A DNA stretch of 64,000 nucleotides from Verrucomicrobiota bacterium (GCA_963204975.1 CAUJJC010000062.1:1-64000), one strand, 5' to 3'; counted from the first letter of the stretch, positions 46,600 to 56,904 are shown. A program made the numbers and translations. The notes: generated from the sequence alone by a model not told the origin.

Positions 46600-47937
46600 A
46601 TGACCATCATCCATAACTTCAAGTGGCTCTTCAGCTACCAGGTGCTGCGGCTGGCCGTCGGCTTCTTGCTAGGTGCGTGGGTTGCACGAGCGCTGGGGCC
46701 TGCTGACTTCGGCATTCTCTCCACTGCCTCGGCGACGGCAGCCATCGCGTATGTGGCGATCGAACTCGGCATGAGACAACTCGTGGCCAAGGAGATCAGC
46801 CAGCGCCGCGAGCACGAGCGCGTGATCGTTGGCACCGCCTTCAAGATCTGGCTCCTCAGCGGAGTCATGATCACCGCGCTCATTGGCGTGTGGAATGCGA
46901 CTGGCGGTGATGGCCCACGGCTGCCCTGGGCCGTGTGGTGGGCCGCGATGCTGCCGCAGATGCTGTCGTGTCTCGCCTTGCACAATATCTGGGAAGAAGC
47001 CAGCCACCGCGCCTTCGTGGTCGTGCGGAATGGCATGGTCGCGTATCTCACCTGCGCGGCGTTGCGGCTGGCGTGCCTGATCTGGTGGCCAAGTCTCAGC
47101 GTGCTCGCGTGGACGGTGGCGGCAGAGACCTTGCTGCTCGGTGTGCTGGCGATGCGCACGAGCCATCGTCTCGGACGCGGCTGGTGGCCGACGGGTTGGG
47201 ATGCTACGACCGCACGCAAGCTCCTGCGCCTTGGCAGCCTCCTCATGCTTGGGCAAGTGGGCACATTGCTGCTCCTGCGCGCCGACACCGTGATGATTGA
47301 GCACATGCGCGGCGAAGCCGAAGCGGGCATCTACGGCGGCGCAATTCGATTGAGCGAAATGGCTTACCTCCTGGCCACCATGGTGATCACCGTCCTGCTC
47401 CCAAAACTCTCCGAGCGCATCGCGCACTCCACGCCGCAGCACGCTCGTGAGTTGGTTCGTCGCGGCAGCGAACTCATGGTGGCGCTCAGCTTGCTCTCCA
47501 GCATCGCGCTTTTCGTCGCGGGACCCATGGTGATTCGCTTGCTGCTCGGACCGAAGTATGAGGCATCCATCCCTGTGCTGCTCGTGCATTGCCTGTCCGC
47601 ATTGCCCTACTTCCTCAGCGAATGGCGCAATGCGGTGCTCGTCGCCCACGAGCGAGCAACCACCAGCGCCTGGATGTCCTGGCTCGCATTGCTTGTGAAC
47701 GTCGGGCTCAATCTCCTCTGGATCCCGGAGCATGGCGCGCTCGGTGCCGCGTGGGCCACGCTCATCAGCTACGTTGTCTGTGGATTGGTGACCACTTGGT
47801 TCGTGCCCGATCTGCGATGGTTCGCACGACTCCAGATTCAGGCCCTCGTTTCCCCCTTCAAGTGGCTCACGCGTCCACGGCACGCGTGGATCGAGTTCCA
47901 GGCCATCATCGCCCGCAATGCCGCAGCGGCGGCTTAA
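46600..47937 (+). CDS. Oligosaccharide flippase (Wzx-like)
   Basis: FKWLFSYQVLRLAVGFLLGAWVARALGPADFG; about 12 TM segments. Confidence 0.88.
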   Translation: MTIIHNFKWLFSYQVLRLAVGFLLGAWVARALGPADFGILSTASATAAIAYVAIELGMRQLVAKEISQRREHERVIVGTAFKIWLLSGVMITALIGVWNATGGDGPRLPWAVWWAAMLPQMLSCLALHNIWEEASHRAFVVVRNGMVAYLTCAALRLACLIWWPSLSVLAWTVAAETLLLGVLAMRTSHRLGRGWWPTGWDATTARKLLRLGSLLMLGQVGTLLLLRADTVMIEHMRGEAEAGIYGGAIRLSEMAYLLATMVITVLLPKLSERIAHSTPQHARELVRRGSELMVALSLLSSIALFVAGPMVIRLLLGPKYEASIPVLLVHCLSALPYFLSEWRNAVLVAHERATTSAWMSWLALLVNVGLNLLWIPEHGALGAAWATLISYVVCGLVTTWFVPDLRWFARLQIQALVSPFKWLTRPRHAWIEFQAIIARNAAAAA

Positions 47938-47955
47938 CCCCTCCTCATTGATTTC

Positions 47956-49533
47956 ATGAGCAACGGACCCCAAGGCAATGCCATGCCCCTTGTCGCTATC
48001 ATTGGCGGCATGTTGGTCGCCCTCTACGTCGCCACTTCCATCCTGATGGACGAAGGCAATCAGCTCGCCGGGCTGTTCTTCTACATGTTGCTCGGCAGCG
48101 GTGTGATCGGCGTGCTCGCCCCACGGCTGGCGTTTTTCATGTTTATCCTGCAAAGCGCCTACCTCGATCTCTTCAAGCGCCTGATGGTGATCGCCGGCAA
48201 TGTGCAGTTCACCGACCTCTTTTGGGTGCTCGGCATTGCACCTGTGACCGTGGCCGGGATCTCAGCAGGTCTGGTGATGCGCATGGTCTTTGGCAAGATT
48301 CAGATGGACGGATCGGACGTTCGGCGTCTGGTCGTAGCTGTGCTGCTCAATGTCTGCCTGGCTGCGCTCACATATGTGAAAGGCGGCGGCGTGGGCGGCA
48401 CCATGCGCGAAGTGGCCAATGGCTCCTCCTACACCCTACTGCTCTTCATTGTGCCGCTGATTTTCTCCACGCCAGATGCCGTGGCACGCTGCACCCGTTT
48501 CATCATCTACACTTATGTGCCAGTCGCGATCTATGGGATCTATCAGCAGCTCTTTGGCTTCCAGGCGTTTGAGATCGATTACCTCAAGACGGGGCTCAGC
48601 ATCGAGGTGAAACTCCTTGAGTCCGAGCGCGTGCGTGCCTTCAGCACCCTGAACTCCGCCACCTCACTCTCCGTCATTGCAGCCTCCCTCGCAGCGCTGA
48701 CGATCACCCTCTCCATGATCGGCAGGCGCACACTGCGCCCGCTCATTCCCACACCCGTCGCACTTGGGTTCGTGATCCTCTTTATTGCCGCCTGGGTGGC
48801 GAGCACGGTGCGTGTCGGCATTCTTCTCCTGCCCGTCGCCATCGTCGGCACTTACCTTTTCCGCAAGGCAAGCACCACCCGCACTTTCTACGCCTCGCTC
48901 ACGGCGGCCTTCATCGCCCTCGTGGCATCGGCCAGCTACCTCTACAGCAATATCGAACTCTGGACGCGACAGATCCTAGAACTGACCAAGAGCGATGCCT
49001 TCGCCAGCTACATGCTGAACATGAACAGCTACAAGGACCGCCTCCACGGCTTCATGAATGTGCTCGCCAATCCCAAGGCCTACACGCCGTTCGGGATGAG
49101 CGAGGCCGCAGCACAGGACAGCACCTACCACTCACACGATCCTCTCAGCGCTTCGCTGCTGAACTATGGCTTTGTGCCTGTAGCCATCGGCCTCTTCATC
49201 GCTGGTCTCGCCCTGTGGAGATTCCATCGCGTGATCTTCACCATGCGCGATCCCACCCTGCAAATGTTTGCGGCGGCGTTCCTCGCCAATGCGGCAGGGA
49301 ACATCGCCGTCTCGATGGTGAACGGTTCCTTGTTAGGCACCTTCCCCGTCAATGTCTTCTTCTGGGTGAGCCTCGCCTTTGCCGCTTCATTGAGGCGCAC
49401 GGATGCCCGCCTCGCCGAGCGCCGTGCCCAGCTCTCGCCTTCCGGCAATGCCTCCCCGCTGCACCGCGACCCATTGCCCACCAAACGCATCCCAACGCCC
49501 CGCTTCGCACCCGTCGCCCGCGTTCAGCCCTGA
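47956..49533 (+). CDS. O-antigen ligase/polymerase-like membrane protein
   Basis: Polytopic; YKDRLHGFMNVLANPKAYTPFGMSEAAAQDSTYHSHDPLSASLLNYGFVPV. Confidence 0.75.
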   Translation: MSNGPQGNAMPLVAIIGGMLVALYVATSILMDEGNQLAGLFFYMLLGSGVIGVLAPRLAFFMFILQSAYLDLFKRLMVIAGNVQFTDLFWVLGIAPVTVAGISAGLVMRMVFGKIQMDGSDVRRLVVAVLLNVCLAALTYVKGGGVGGTMREVANGSSYTLLLFIVPLIFSTPDAVARCTRFIIYTYVPVAIYGIYQQLFGFQAFEIDYLKTGLSIEVKLLESERVRAFSTLNSATSLSVIAASLAALTITLSMIGRRTLRPLIPTPVALGFVILFIAAWVASTVRVGILLLPVAIVGTYLFRKASTTRTFYASLTAAFIALVASASYLYSNIELWTRQILELTKSDAFASYMLNMNSYKDRLHGFMNVLANPKAYTPFGMSEAAAQDSTYHSHDPLSASLLNYGFVPVAIGLFIAGLALWRFHRVIFTMRDPTLQMFAAAFLANAAGNIAVSMVNGSLLGTFPVNVFFWVSLAFAASLRRTDARLAERRAQLSPSGNASPLHRDPLPTKRIPTPRFAPVARVQP

Positions 49534-50522
49534 TGACTTCGCACCCTCCATCGCGTCTCCTCGCATCCCTGTGGCCCGCCGCAGCGGCACTTCTGCTGCT
49601 GGTGGTCATCGTGCCCTATGCGGGAGGTTATGAAGAGACGAGAAAGACCCTCATCGGCATCCTCATGGATCGTTGGTTTGCTTCCGAGTCCACCACCTGG
49701 CAATACGGTGCCATCGTGCCCTTCGTCGTTGCCTGGTTGATCTGGCGGAAACGAGAGATCCTCATGAACACCAAGATTAGCGGCAGTGCGATGGGTCTCG
49801 CCGTGATCATCGCCAGCATGGGCAGCTACTTCGTCGGCTACAAGGCCAACAACTACTACTTCGGCTATCTCGCGATCCAGCTCTTCGTGCTGGGTGCCGT
49901 CGTGTGGCAGTTCGGCTGGTCGTGGATGCGTCAGCTCACCTTTCCGTGGATCGTCCTGGGCACCGCCTGGCCGCTCTACTTTCTGGAGGACCGGCTCGGC
50001 TTCCCCCTTCGAATGCTCTCGACGCAGGGCGTCATGGCCGTCGTCAAGTTACTCCACCTGCCCGTCGTTGCTGAAGGCACCTCGCTATTCTCGGCCTCGT
50101 CAGGAGAGGCCATTGGCTCCTGGATGACGCTCAAGGTCGATGGCCCATGCAGCGGGATGAATACGCTCTTCGCCTTGATGTTCATTGCCCTGCTCTTCGC
50201 CCACCATCAGCAGCCCACGCTCATGCGCCGCAGTTTGCTTTTCATGCTGAGCATTCCTCTGGCCATCCTAGGCAACATGGTCCGCATCGGCATGTTGATT
50301 GGCGGCTGTCGTTTGTTCGGCCAGGACTTCGCCGTTGGGAATCATGAGAACGAGATGAGCAGCTACCACCTGCTCGCCGGACTCGCGGTATTTGTTGTCG
50401 CCTTTATCGGTCTTCAGGCAGCCTCACGCCAGATGAATCGCTGGTGCTCACGCTGGAAAAATCAAGCTCGCAAAGACCGCGTGCCTCTGCCGCTGAACAA
50501 AGCCTCCGCCTCAACACCATGA
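49533..50522 (+). CDS. Exosortase
   Basis: VDGPCSGMNTLFALMFIALLFA...IPLAILGNMVRIG (PCSG Cys and NxxR motifs of exosortase). Confidence 0.92.
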   Translation: MTSHPPSRLLASLWPAAAALLLLVVIVPYAGGYEETRKTLIGILMDRWFASESTTWQYGAIVPFVVAWLIWRKREILMNTKISGSAMGLAVIIASMGSYFVGYKANNYYFGYLAIQLFVLGAVVWQFGWSWMRQLTFPWIVLGTAWPLYFLEDRLGFPLRMLSTQGVMAVVKLLHLPVVAEGTSLFSASSGEAIGSWMTLKVDGPCSGMNTLFALMFIALLFAHHQQPTLMRRSLLFMLSIPLAILGNMVRIGMLIGGCRLFGQDFAVGNHENEMSSYHLLAGLAVFVVAFIGLQAASRQMNRWCSRWKNQARKDRVPLPLNKASASTP

Positions 50523-51250
50523 TTCTGCGCGGCCTCATCACCCTCATCTTTGCAGGCGGCACTGCGGCCCTCTGCACGCTATCGCCAGCCCCCACTGGCA
50601 GTCAGGACGTGGGCGTCACGATGCAGTTACCCCAACGAGCAGGCCCCCTCATCGGCGTAACGCGCGAGCCCGACAAGATCGAGCGGGAGAAATTGCCCAC
50701 GGACACCACCTTCGCCAAGATGACTTACGTGACCGCAGGTGCGCCACCTGCCGAGCGCGACATCGCCCAGGTCTCCGTCGTCCTCGCAGGTGCGGAAAGC
50801 CGCAGCATTCATCGTCCAGAAGTATGCCTCACGGGACAAGGCTGGAGCATCGACGGCTCACGCGTGATTCCCATCGAGATTCGTCCAGGCCGCACACTCT
50901 ACGTCAAGGATCTCAGCATCAGCGGCACCTTTGCCAGCAATGATGGCCAGTCGCGCCACCTGCACGCCCATTACGTTTACTGGTTCGCAGGCGATGGCGT
51001 GACCACACCCAGCCACTTCGAGCGTCTCTGGAGCAGCACCTGGGATGCCGTGCTGCACAATGTGAATCATCGCTGGGCCTATGCCGCCGTCATGGCCCAT
51101 GTCACCGAAGACCTCGATCCCGAAAAATGCGGCGAGCGCCGTCGAACGGACGAGCAGACCGGGCGTCTCATCACCTTCCTGATTCAACATCTCGTGCCCC
51201 AATTTCAGAAGGACTTCTTCACCGAAGGCAATCCGCCAATCGTAAACTGA
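50519..51250 (+). CDS. Exosortase-associated EpsI-family protein
   Basis: SIHRPEVCLTGQGWSIDGSRVI; ATGA overlap with the exosortase. Confidence 0.85.
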   Translation: MILRGLITLIFAGGTAALCTLSPAPTGSQDVGVTMQLPQRAGPLIGVTREPDKIEREKLPTDTTFAKMTYVTAGAPPAERDIAQVSVVLAGAESRSIHRPEVCLTGQGWSIDGSRVIPIEIRPGRTLYVKDLSISGTFASNDGQSRHLHAHYVYWFAGDGVTTPSHFERLWSSTWDAVLHNVNHRWAYAAVMAHVTEDLDPEKCGERRRTDEQTGRLITFLIQHLVPQFQKDFFTEGNPPIVN

Positions 51251-51261
51251 ACACCGCCAGC

Positions 51262-52083
51262 ATGATCGACCACCCATTCAACACCGAGAAACTCGAGCGA
51301 CTTCGCGCCTGGATGCGCGACTCCAAACGAGTGATGATCGCCTACTCGGGAGGTGTGGACAGTTCGTTGCTCCTTCGTGTCGCCACCGAGGAACTGGAGC
51401 AAGAAGCTCTCGGTATCATGGCGGTCTCGCCTTCCCTTCCTGATGGCGAACGGCAACAGGCTGTGGAGCTAGCACAGGTCATGGGTGCCCGTCTCAAACT
51501 CCTTCCCACGCAGGAAACGGAGGACATCAAATACCAAGCCAATGCGCCCAACCGCTGCTTCCACTGCAAAGATCATGTCTATCGCGCCCTGCGACGCTAC
51601 GCCGATGATCATCATTTCGATGTGGTCGCGGACGGCATGAATGTGGAGGACACGCTGGATGTCCGCCCTGGCCGCGCCGCCGCAAAGCTGCACAACATCC
51701 AAAGCCCATTGCATGATCTCGGGTTCACCAAGGCAGACATTCGCGAAGCCGCCCGCTACCTTGGCCTCTCGAACTGGAGCAAGCCCGCCGCCGCCTGCCT
51801 GGCCTCGCGCATTCCTTACGGCACCACCGTTACCCAGGAATTACTCGGCCAGGTGGAGGCAGCCGAAGCATCGCTGCACGCGCTGGGCTTCAACGAACTC
51901 CGCGTTCGACACCACGGCGATGTCGCTCGCATCGAAGTGCCCCCAACGGTTTTCGACAAGGTGATGCATCAACGCGATGCCATCGTTCAAGCGATCAAGC
52001 AGGTGGGCTACACTTTCATCTCGCTCGATCTTCAGGGCCTCCGTCAGGGGAGCCTGAACGAAGTCCTCGCCGCCCGCGCGTAG
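51262..52083 (+). CDS. larE: LarE, ATP-dependent sacrificial sulfur transferase
   Basis: IAYSGGVDSSLLLRVA PP-loop; RCFHCKDHVY; SKPAAACLASRIPYG. Confidence 0.93.
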   Translation: MIDHPFNTEKLERLRAWMRDSKRVMIAYSGGVDSSLLLRVATEELEQEALGIMAVSPSLPDGERQQAVELAQVMGARLKLLPTQETEDIKYQANAPNRCFHCKDHVYRALRRYADDHHFDVVADGMNVEDTLDVRPGRAAAKLHNIQSPLHDLGFTKADIREAARYLGLSNWSKPAAACLASRIPYGTTVTQELLGQVEAAEASLHALGFNELRVRHHGDVARIEVPPTVFDKVMHQRDAIVQAIKQVGYTFISLDLQGLRQGSLNEVLAARA

Positions 52084-52117
52084 GCAGCGCCGCTTGACTT
52101 GCGGCCCCTAAATCTTC

Positions 52118-53290
52118 ATGAGAAATCGCGACAGCGAACTCGCCATCGATCTCTATCGAGGCATCGCCGCCTTACTGGTGCTGCTCGCACACGCCCTGAC
52201 GTATGCATTGAAGGCTGTGCATGGTGCGGACTCCACCACTTACCCCTTCATTGACAGGCTGGCGCGCGCGAGCCTCGGGTCCGGCACCTTCTGGGTGTGG
52301 GGATTTTTTGTGCTGTCAGGCTTCTGCATTCACCAGAGCATCGCGCGAGATCAGCAGCGCCAGACGTTCTCCATTCCGCGTTATGCTTTGGGCCGGATCA
52401 CCCGCATTTATCCCCTCATGCTCATCGGGCTCGCACTGGCTGCGCTCGTCTGGTGGCTGACGGGAGGTGCAGCATCACCGGGCGAGGCATTCCCAGTGGG
52501 CAAGCTCATCGCGACACTCTTCTTTGCCCAACAATTCGTCGGGGACTTTCCCGGCTACGATCCTGCATGGTCACTGTGCAATGAAGCTCTTTACTACATC
52601 CTGTGGCCGATTCTCTTGATCATTTGCAGGTGGCAGGTCACACGCGCGGCGGTGATTGGTGCGATCTCCAGTTTCGTGCTCGCTCTTGCCTTGGTCGCGG
52701 TATGGAAGACTGCGTTCGCAGGTGACGGCCAGCATTGGTTGGTGCCTGCGTGGTGCATGATTGCCCTGTTCGTTGTATGGCTCGCAGGTGCCGCGCTGGC
52801 CTCGATCTGGCAGTGGCTTCAACCAAGGATGACGCCTCGCCTCGCATGGTTTGCAATCGTATGGCTGGCGCTCATCTACTCGATCAACGTCGCGATCCAT
52901 TATTATCACGCGCGTGCCTGGACCTACACTCTGGCCGCCTATGCGACCGCGCCTGCGTTTGCTCTTCTCATTGCCAGCGGGCATCATCTTCGCCTCAGCC
53001 AGTCCCACTTCTGGCAAAAACTCGCGACCTGGCTGGGCACGCTCAGCTACCCCTGCTACCTGCTGCATCAGCCCGTGCTCGACTTCCTCGAATACGCAGT
53101 CATGCATCGTTTGCCTGTCAGCATTCAGGAGTCCCCATGGCTGCACACAGTTACCCTCGCGGTGCCCGCGACGCTCTTCGTTTCCGTCCTCGGCGTCACT
53201 CTTGAGAAACGAGTGATGGCGTGGCGCGCTCGCATACTGGGAGGCAGGCCGTCCCCACTACCGTCAACCACGGCAACCAGCATTGCATGA
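52118..53290 (+). CDS. Acyltransferase 3 family membrane protein
   Basis: IDLYRGIAALLVLLAH; FWVWGFFVLSGFCI; GRITRIYPLML. Confidence 0.88.
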   Translation: MRNRDSELAIDLYRGIAALLVLLAHALTYALKAVHGADSTTYPFIDRLARASLGSGTFWVWGFFVLSGFCIHQSIARDQQRQTFSIPRYALGRITRIYPLMLIGLALAALVWWLTGGAASPGEAFPVGKLIATLFFAQQFVGDFPGYDPAWSLCNEALYYILWPILLIICRWQVTRAAVIGAISSFVLALALVAVWKTAFAGDGQHWLVPAWCMIALFVVWLAGAALASIWQWLQPRMTPRLAWFAIVWLALIYSINVAIHYYHARAWTYTLAAYATAPAFALLIASGHHLRLSQSHFWQKLATWLGTLSYPCYLLHQPVLDFLEYAVMHRLPVSIQESPWLHTVTLAVPATLFVSVLGVTLEKRVMAWRARILGGRPSPLPSTTATSIA

Positions 53291-54339
53291 CACGCCGTCG
53301 CCGACTTCTCTTCGCGCTCATCGCCCTGTGCTTAGCGGTCGGGATGCCCATGATCGGGGCTGAACTTTTTCTCCGGTCGCGTGGTCCGCTGCGCGTGCAT
53401 GGAGTTACTTTCTCGCACCCGGTCCTGCATCATGCTCACAGACCGGGCTGGACCGCTCAGATTGAGAGTTTCACCAGCGAGTATGACAGTTTTCCCGTCG
53501 CCTTTGATCAGGATGGCTGCCGTTACGATCCACAGGCCAGCTCCACCGAACACGGCAGCGAGCCCAACCGCATCGCCTTCCTGGGCGACTCCTTTGTGGA
53601 AGCCTATCAGGTGCCGTATGCTGAATCATTCGTCGCACGCGTTGAGAAGGAGTTCGGCACTCGTGCCTGGGTGAGGAATTACGGCACCACCAGTTACTCG
53701 CCGATCCTGTCACTGCTCCAATGGCGGACCAGCATCAAGAGCTGGAAACCCACCCACGTTGTCTTCATGCTTTACACCAACGACGTTGATCGCAGCACCG
53801 CCTTGTCCGATGCGGACTATCTGGAAAAGGCCGTGCGCGATGACCATGGCGAAGTCACAGCCATCCCTGGCAGCGAGAGCAAGGTGGAGGGTTTCCTGCG
53901 GCAGTTTCACCTCGCCTGGGAATTGATGCGGGTCTATCGCGGCCTTCAGCATCGTGCCTTGCATCCCAAGGCCGCCAATGAGTCAACAGGTGCCTTCACG
54001 GAACCTAACCCCGATGTGGAGGAACCAACGCCCTCTATCCTGCTCAAGCTGAAGCAGGAAGTCGAATCCACCGGGGCGCGATTCACTCTGACCGTGGTGC
54101 CCTCCAAGCTCCGACATGTCACGCCGGACACCCCACACGACGGCCCGGAGTTTAGCGACAAATGGAAGGCATGGTCAGCGAAACAAGGGATCGACTTCAT
54201 CGACCTCGCCGCTACCTTTCGCGAACACGCCTCCCAGCATGAAACCCTCTTCTTCAAGGAAGACATTCATTTCAATCCCGCAGGTCACTCCGTGGCCGCA
54301 CAAGTCATCGCAAGCGCGCTTCGGCCCGCCTTGAAGTAA
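53287..54339 (+). CDS. SGNH/GDSL-like hydrolase
   Basis: IAFLGDSFVEAYQV; FFKEDIHFNPAGH. Confidence 0.88.
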   Translation: MTRRRRLLFALIALCLAVGMPMIGAELFLRSRGPLRVHGVTFSHPVLHHAHRPGWTAQIESFTSEYDSFPVAFDQDGCRYDPQASSTEHGSEPNRIAFLGDSFVEAYQVPYAESFVARVEKEFGTRAWVRNYGTTSYSPILSLLQWRTSIKSWKPTHVVFMLYTNDVDRSTALSDADYLEKAVRDDHGEVTAIPGSESKVEGFLRQFHLAWELMRVYRGLQHRALHPKAANESTGAFTEPNPDVEEPTPSILLKLKQEVESTGARFTLTVVPSKLRHVTPDTPHDGPEFSDKWKAWSAKQGIDFIDLAATFREHASQHETLFFKEDIHFNPAGHSVAAQVIASALRPALK

Positions 54340-54351
54340 CCCCTCCCCCTC

Positions 54352-56196
54352 ATGGCCAGCATCCTCGGCATCTCAGCCTTTTATCACGACAGCGCCGCCG
54401 CCCTCGTCAAGGACGGCGCTATCACCGCCGCCGCACAAGAAGAGCGGTTCACTCGCATCAAACACGATCACGAGTTCCCCAAGAACGCGATCGACTACTG
54501 CCTGCGTGAAGGTTCCATCCAAATCGAAGACCTCGATTACGTCGCCTTTTATGACAAGCCTTTGCAGAAGTTCGACCGCCTGATCGAAACGTATCTCGCC
54601 TTCGCGCCGAAGGGCCTGCAAAGCTTCATGATGGCCATGCCGCTCTGGTTGAAGACCAAGCTGCATCTACCGCGCGAGATCAACAAGGCACTCGGCGGTC
54701 GCTACAAGAAGCGCATCGTCTTCACCGGCCATCATGAGAGCCATGCGGCCAGCGCTTACTTCCCGAGCCCGTTCGACAAGGCTGCGATCCTGACCATCGA
54801 CGGCGTGGGCGAATGGGACACCGCGACCATCGGCATCGGCGAGGGCAACAAGATCAAGCTGCTCAAGACCATGCACTTCCCGCACTCGCTGGGCCTGCTC
54901 TACAGCGCCGTGACTTACTTCTGCGGCTTCAAGGTCAACAGCGGCGAATACAAGCTCATGGGCCTCGCACCGTATGGCGAGCCGAAATACAAGGACGTCA
55001 TCCTCAAGCACTTGATCGACCTCAAGGAGGACGGCTCGCTCGCGATGGACATGAGCTACTTCCAGTATTGCGAAGGTCTGCGCATGACGAACGACAAGTT
55101 CGCCGCCCTCTTCGGCGGCCCCGCCCGCAATGCGGAATCCGAGATCAGCCAGCGCGAGATGGACATCGCCGCCAGCATCCAGGCCGTGACTGAAGAGGTC
55201 GTGCTGCGCATGGCGAAGTATGCTGTGCAGCTCACGGGTTGCCGCGATGTCTGCATGGCGGGCGGCGTTGCCCTGAACTGCGTGGCGAATGGCAAGCTCA
55301 CCCGCAGCGGCATTATTGATCGCCTCTTCATCCAGCCAGCTGCCGGTGATGCCGGTGGCGCGCTCGGGGCTGCGCTCTTCGTTCACTATCAACTCCTCAA
55401 CAACGAGCGCAAAGCTGACCCTGGCGACTCTATGCAAGGCAGTCTGCTCGGCCCCAAGTTCACCAATGATCAAGTGCGCACCGAACTCGACCAGATCGGA
55501 GCCGCCTACGAGTTCATCGAAGACGAGGCCAAACTGCTCGAAGTCGTCGCTGGCGAAGTCGCGAACGAAAAGGTGATTGGCTGGTTCGCTGGTCGAATGG
55601 AGTTTGGGCCGCGTGCGCTCGGTGCCCGCAGTTTCATCGGCGATGCTCGCAGCCCCGCGATGCAGGCGCAGATGAACCTGCGCATCAAGTTCCGCGAGTC
55701 CTTCCGCCCCTTCGCCCCTGTGGTGCTGCGCGAGGATGTGGAGCACTGGTTCGATCACAAAGGCGAGAGCCCCTACATGCTTGTCGTCGCCGATGTGAAG
55801 CCCGAGCACCTCCGCCAACTCAGCGCCGAGGAGCAGCAGAACATGAAGGACCCCGACCTGCGCAAGCGCGTGAACGTTCCGCGTTCCACGCTGCCCGCGA
55901 TCACTCACGTCGATAACAGTGCTCGCCTGCAATCCATCGACGAGCGACGTCACGGACGCTTCTGCCGGTTGATGCGCGAGTTCAAGCGCCAGACCGGCTG
56001 CGGCGTGATGATCAACACCAGCTTCAACATCCGCGGCGAGCCCATCGTCTGCACACCCACCGATGCCTTCAAGTGCCTGCAAGCCACCGAGATGGACGTG
56101 CTCGTGGTCGAAAATTTTGTTCTCCGCAAGTCCGCCCAGAAACAACTCAGCGAAGCCGAGAAGGCCAAGTATGTCGCCAGCTTCAAACTCGACTAA
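54352..56196 (+). CDS. Carbamoyltransferase (NodU/CmcH family)
   Basis: ILGISAFYHDSAAALVKDGAITAAAQEERFTRIKHD; GGVALNCVANGKL; FNIRGEPIVCTPTDA. Confidence 0.95.
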   Translation: MASILGISAFYHDSAAALVKDGAITAAAQEERFTRIKHDHEFPKNAIDYCLREGSIQIEDLDYVAFYDKPLQKFDRLIETYLAFAPKGLQSFMMAMPLWLKTKLHLPREINKALGGRYKKRIVFTGHHESHAASAYFPSPFDKAAILTIDGVGEWDTATIGIGEGNKIKLLKTMHFPHSLGLLYSAVTYFCGFKVNSGEYKLMGLAPYGEPKYKDVILKHLIDLKEDGSLAMDMSYFQYCEGLRMTNDKFAALFGGPARNAESEISQREMDIAASIQAVTEEVVLRMAKYAVQLTGCRDVCMAGGVALNCVANGKLTRSGIIDRLFIQPAAGDAGGALGAALFVHYQLLNNERKADPGDSMQGSLLGPKFTNDQVRTELDQIGAAYEFIEDEAKLLEVVAGEVANEKVIGWFAGRMEFGPRALGARSFIGDARSPAMQAQMNLRIKFRESFRPFAPVVLREDVEHWFDHKGESPYMLVVADVKPEHLRQLSAEEQQNMKDPDLRKRVNVPRSTLPAITHVDNSARLQSIDERRHGRFCRLMREFKRQTGCGVMINTSFNIRGEPIVCTPTDAFKCLQATEMDVLVVENFVLRKSAQKQLSEAEKAKYVASFKLD

Positions 56197-56208
56197 TCCA
56201 CCCCCGCC

Positions 56209-56655
56209 ATGATCAATCCCTTCAAAGAAATCAACTGGCAGCCGGGCAGCACGGACCTGCACAAGTTTGCTCGCAGCCTCGTCATTGGCTTTCCAGTCAT
56301 CGCTCTGGTCTTCTTCCTCGCGAAGTGGATCAAGACTCACTCCTTGCCAGAGCCCGCCTTCTTCCTGCAACTCGGCGGCATCGGCGCAGCCGTGGGCATC
56401 GTTTGCTGGCTGGTGCCGATCATCGCACGCCCGCTCTACTACGTCTGGTATGCGCTCGCCGCGTGTATCGGCATCGTGATGGCGAACCTGCTCTTCGCCC
56501 TTCTGTTCTATGGCATGTTTACTCCCCTTGGTCTCTTCATGCGCCTGATCGGACGCGATCCACTAAAACTGCACTGGCAGAAAGAAGCCGCTACCACCTA
56601 CTGGCAAGATGCGGAACCTTCACCACCAGCAGCGAGATACTTCAGCCAATACTAA
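56209..56655 (+). CDS. SxtJ-family membrane protein
   Basis: Small membrane protein downstream of carbamoyltransferase; LIGRDPLKLHWQKEAATTYW. Confidence 0.8.
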   Translation: MINPFKEINWQPGSTDLHKFARSLVIGFPVIALVFFLAKWIKTHSLPEPAFFLQLGGIGAAVGIVCWLVPIIARPLYYVWYALAACIGIVMANLLFALLFYGMFTPLGLFMRLIGRDPLKLHWQKEAATTYWQDAEPSPPAARYFSQY

Positions 56656-56671
56656 CTCCACTCCGCATCCC

Positions 56672-56866
56672 ATGTCCCAGCCCAAGAACGACTTCGAAAA
56701 CGCCGCTAGCGGCAAGCAATCCGGCATCGTCGCCGAGTTCATTGGCTTCCTGAAGCAGAACAAGAAGTTCTGGCTCCTTCCGCTCATCATCGTGATGCTG
56801 CTCATGGCGGGTCTCTTGATCCTGTCATCGACAGCCGCCGCGCCCTTCATCTACACGCTGTTCTAA
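56672..56866 (+). CDS. DUF5989-family small membrane protein
   Basis: EFIGFLKQNKKFWLLPLIIVMLLMAGLLIL...APFIYTLF. Confidence 0.8.
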   Translation: MSQPKNDFENAASGKQSGIVAEFIGFLKQNKKFWLLPLIIVMLLMAGLLILSSTAAAPFIYTLF

Positions 56867-56904
56867 AGACAGCGTTGAGATCAAAGGCGGCTCGGGTTCA
56901 CAGC

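Noticed and set aside
46669-48153. 494-aa minus-strand ORF
   Set aside because: Shadow of the flippase and O-antigen ligase genes.
54667-56370. 567-aa minus-strand ORF
   Set aside because: Shadow of the carbamoyltransferase gene, whose plus-strand motifs are unambiguous.
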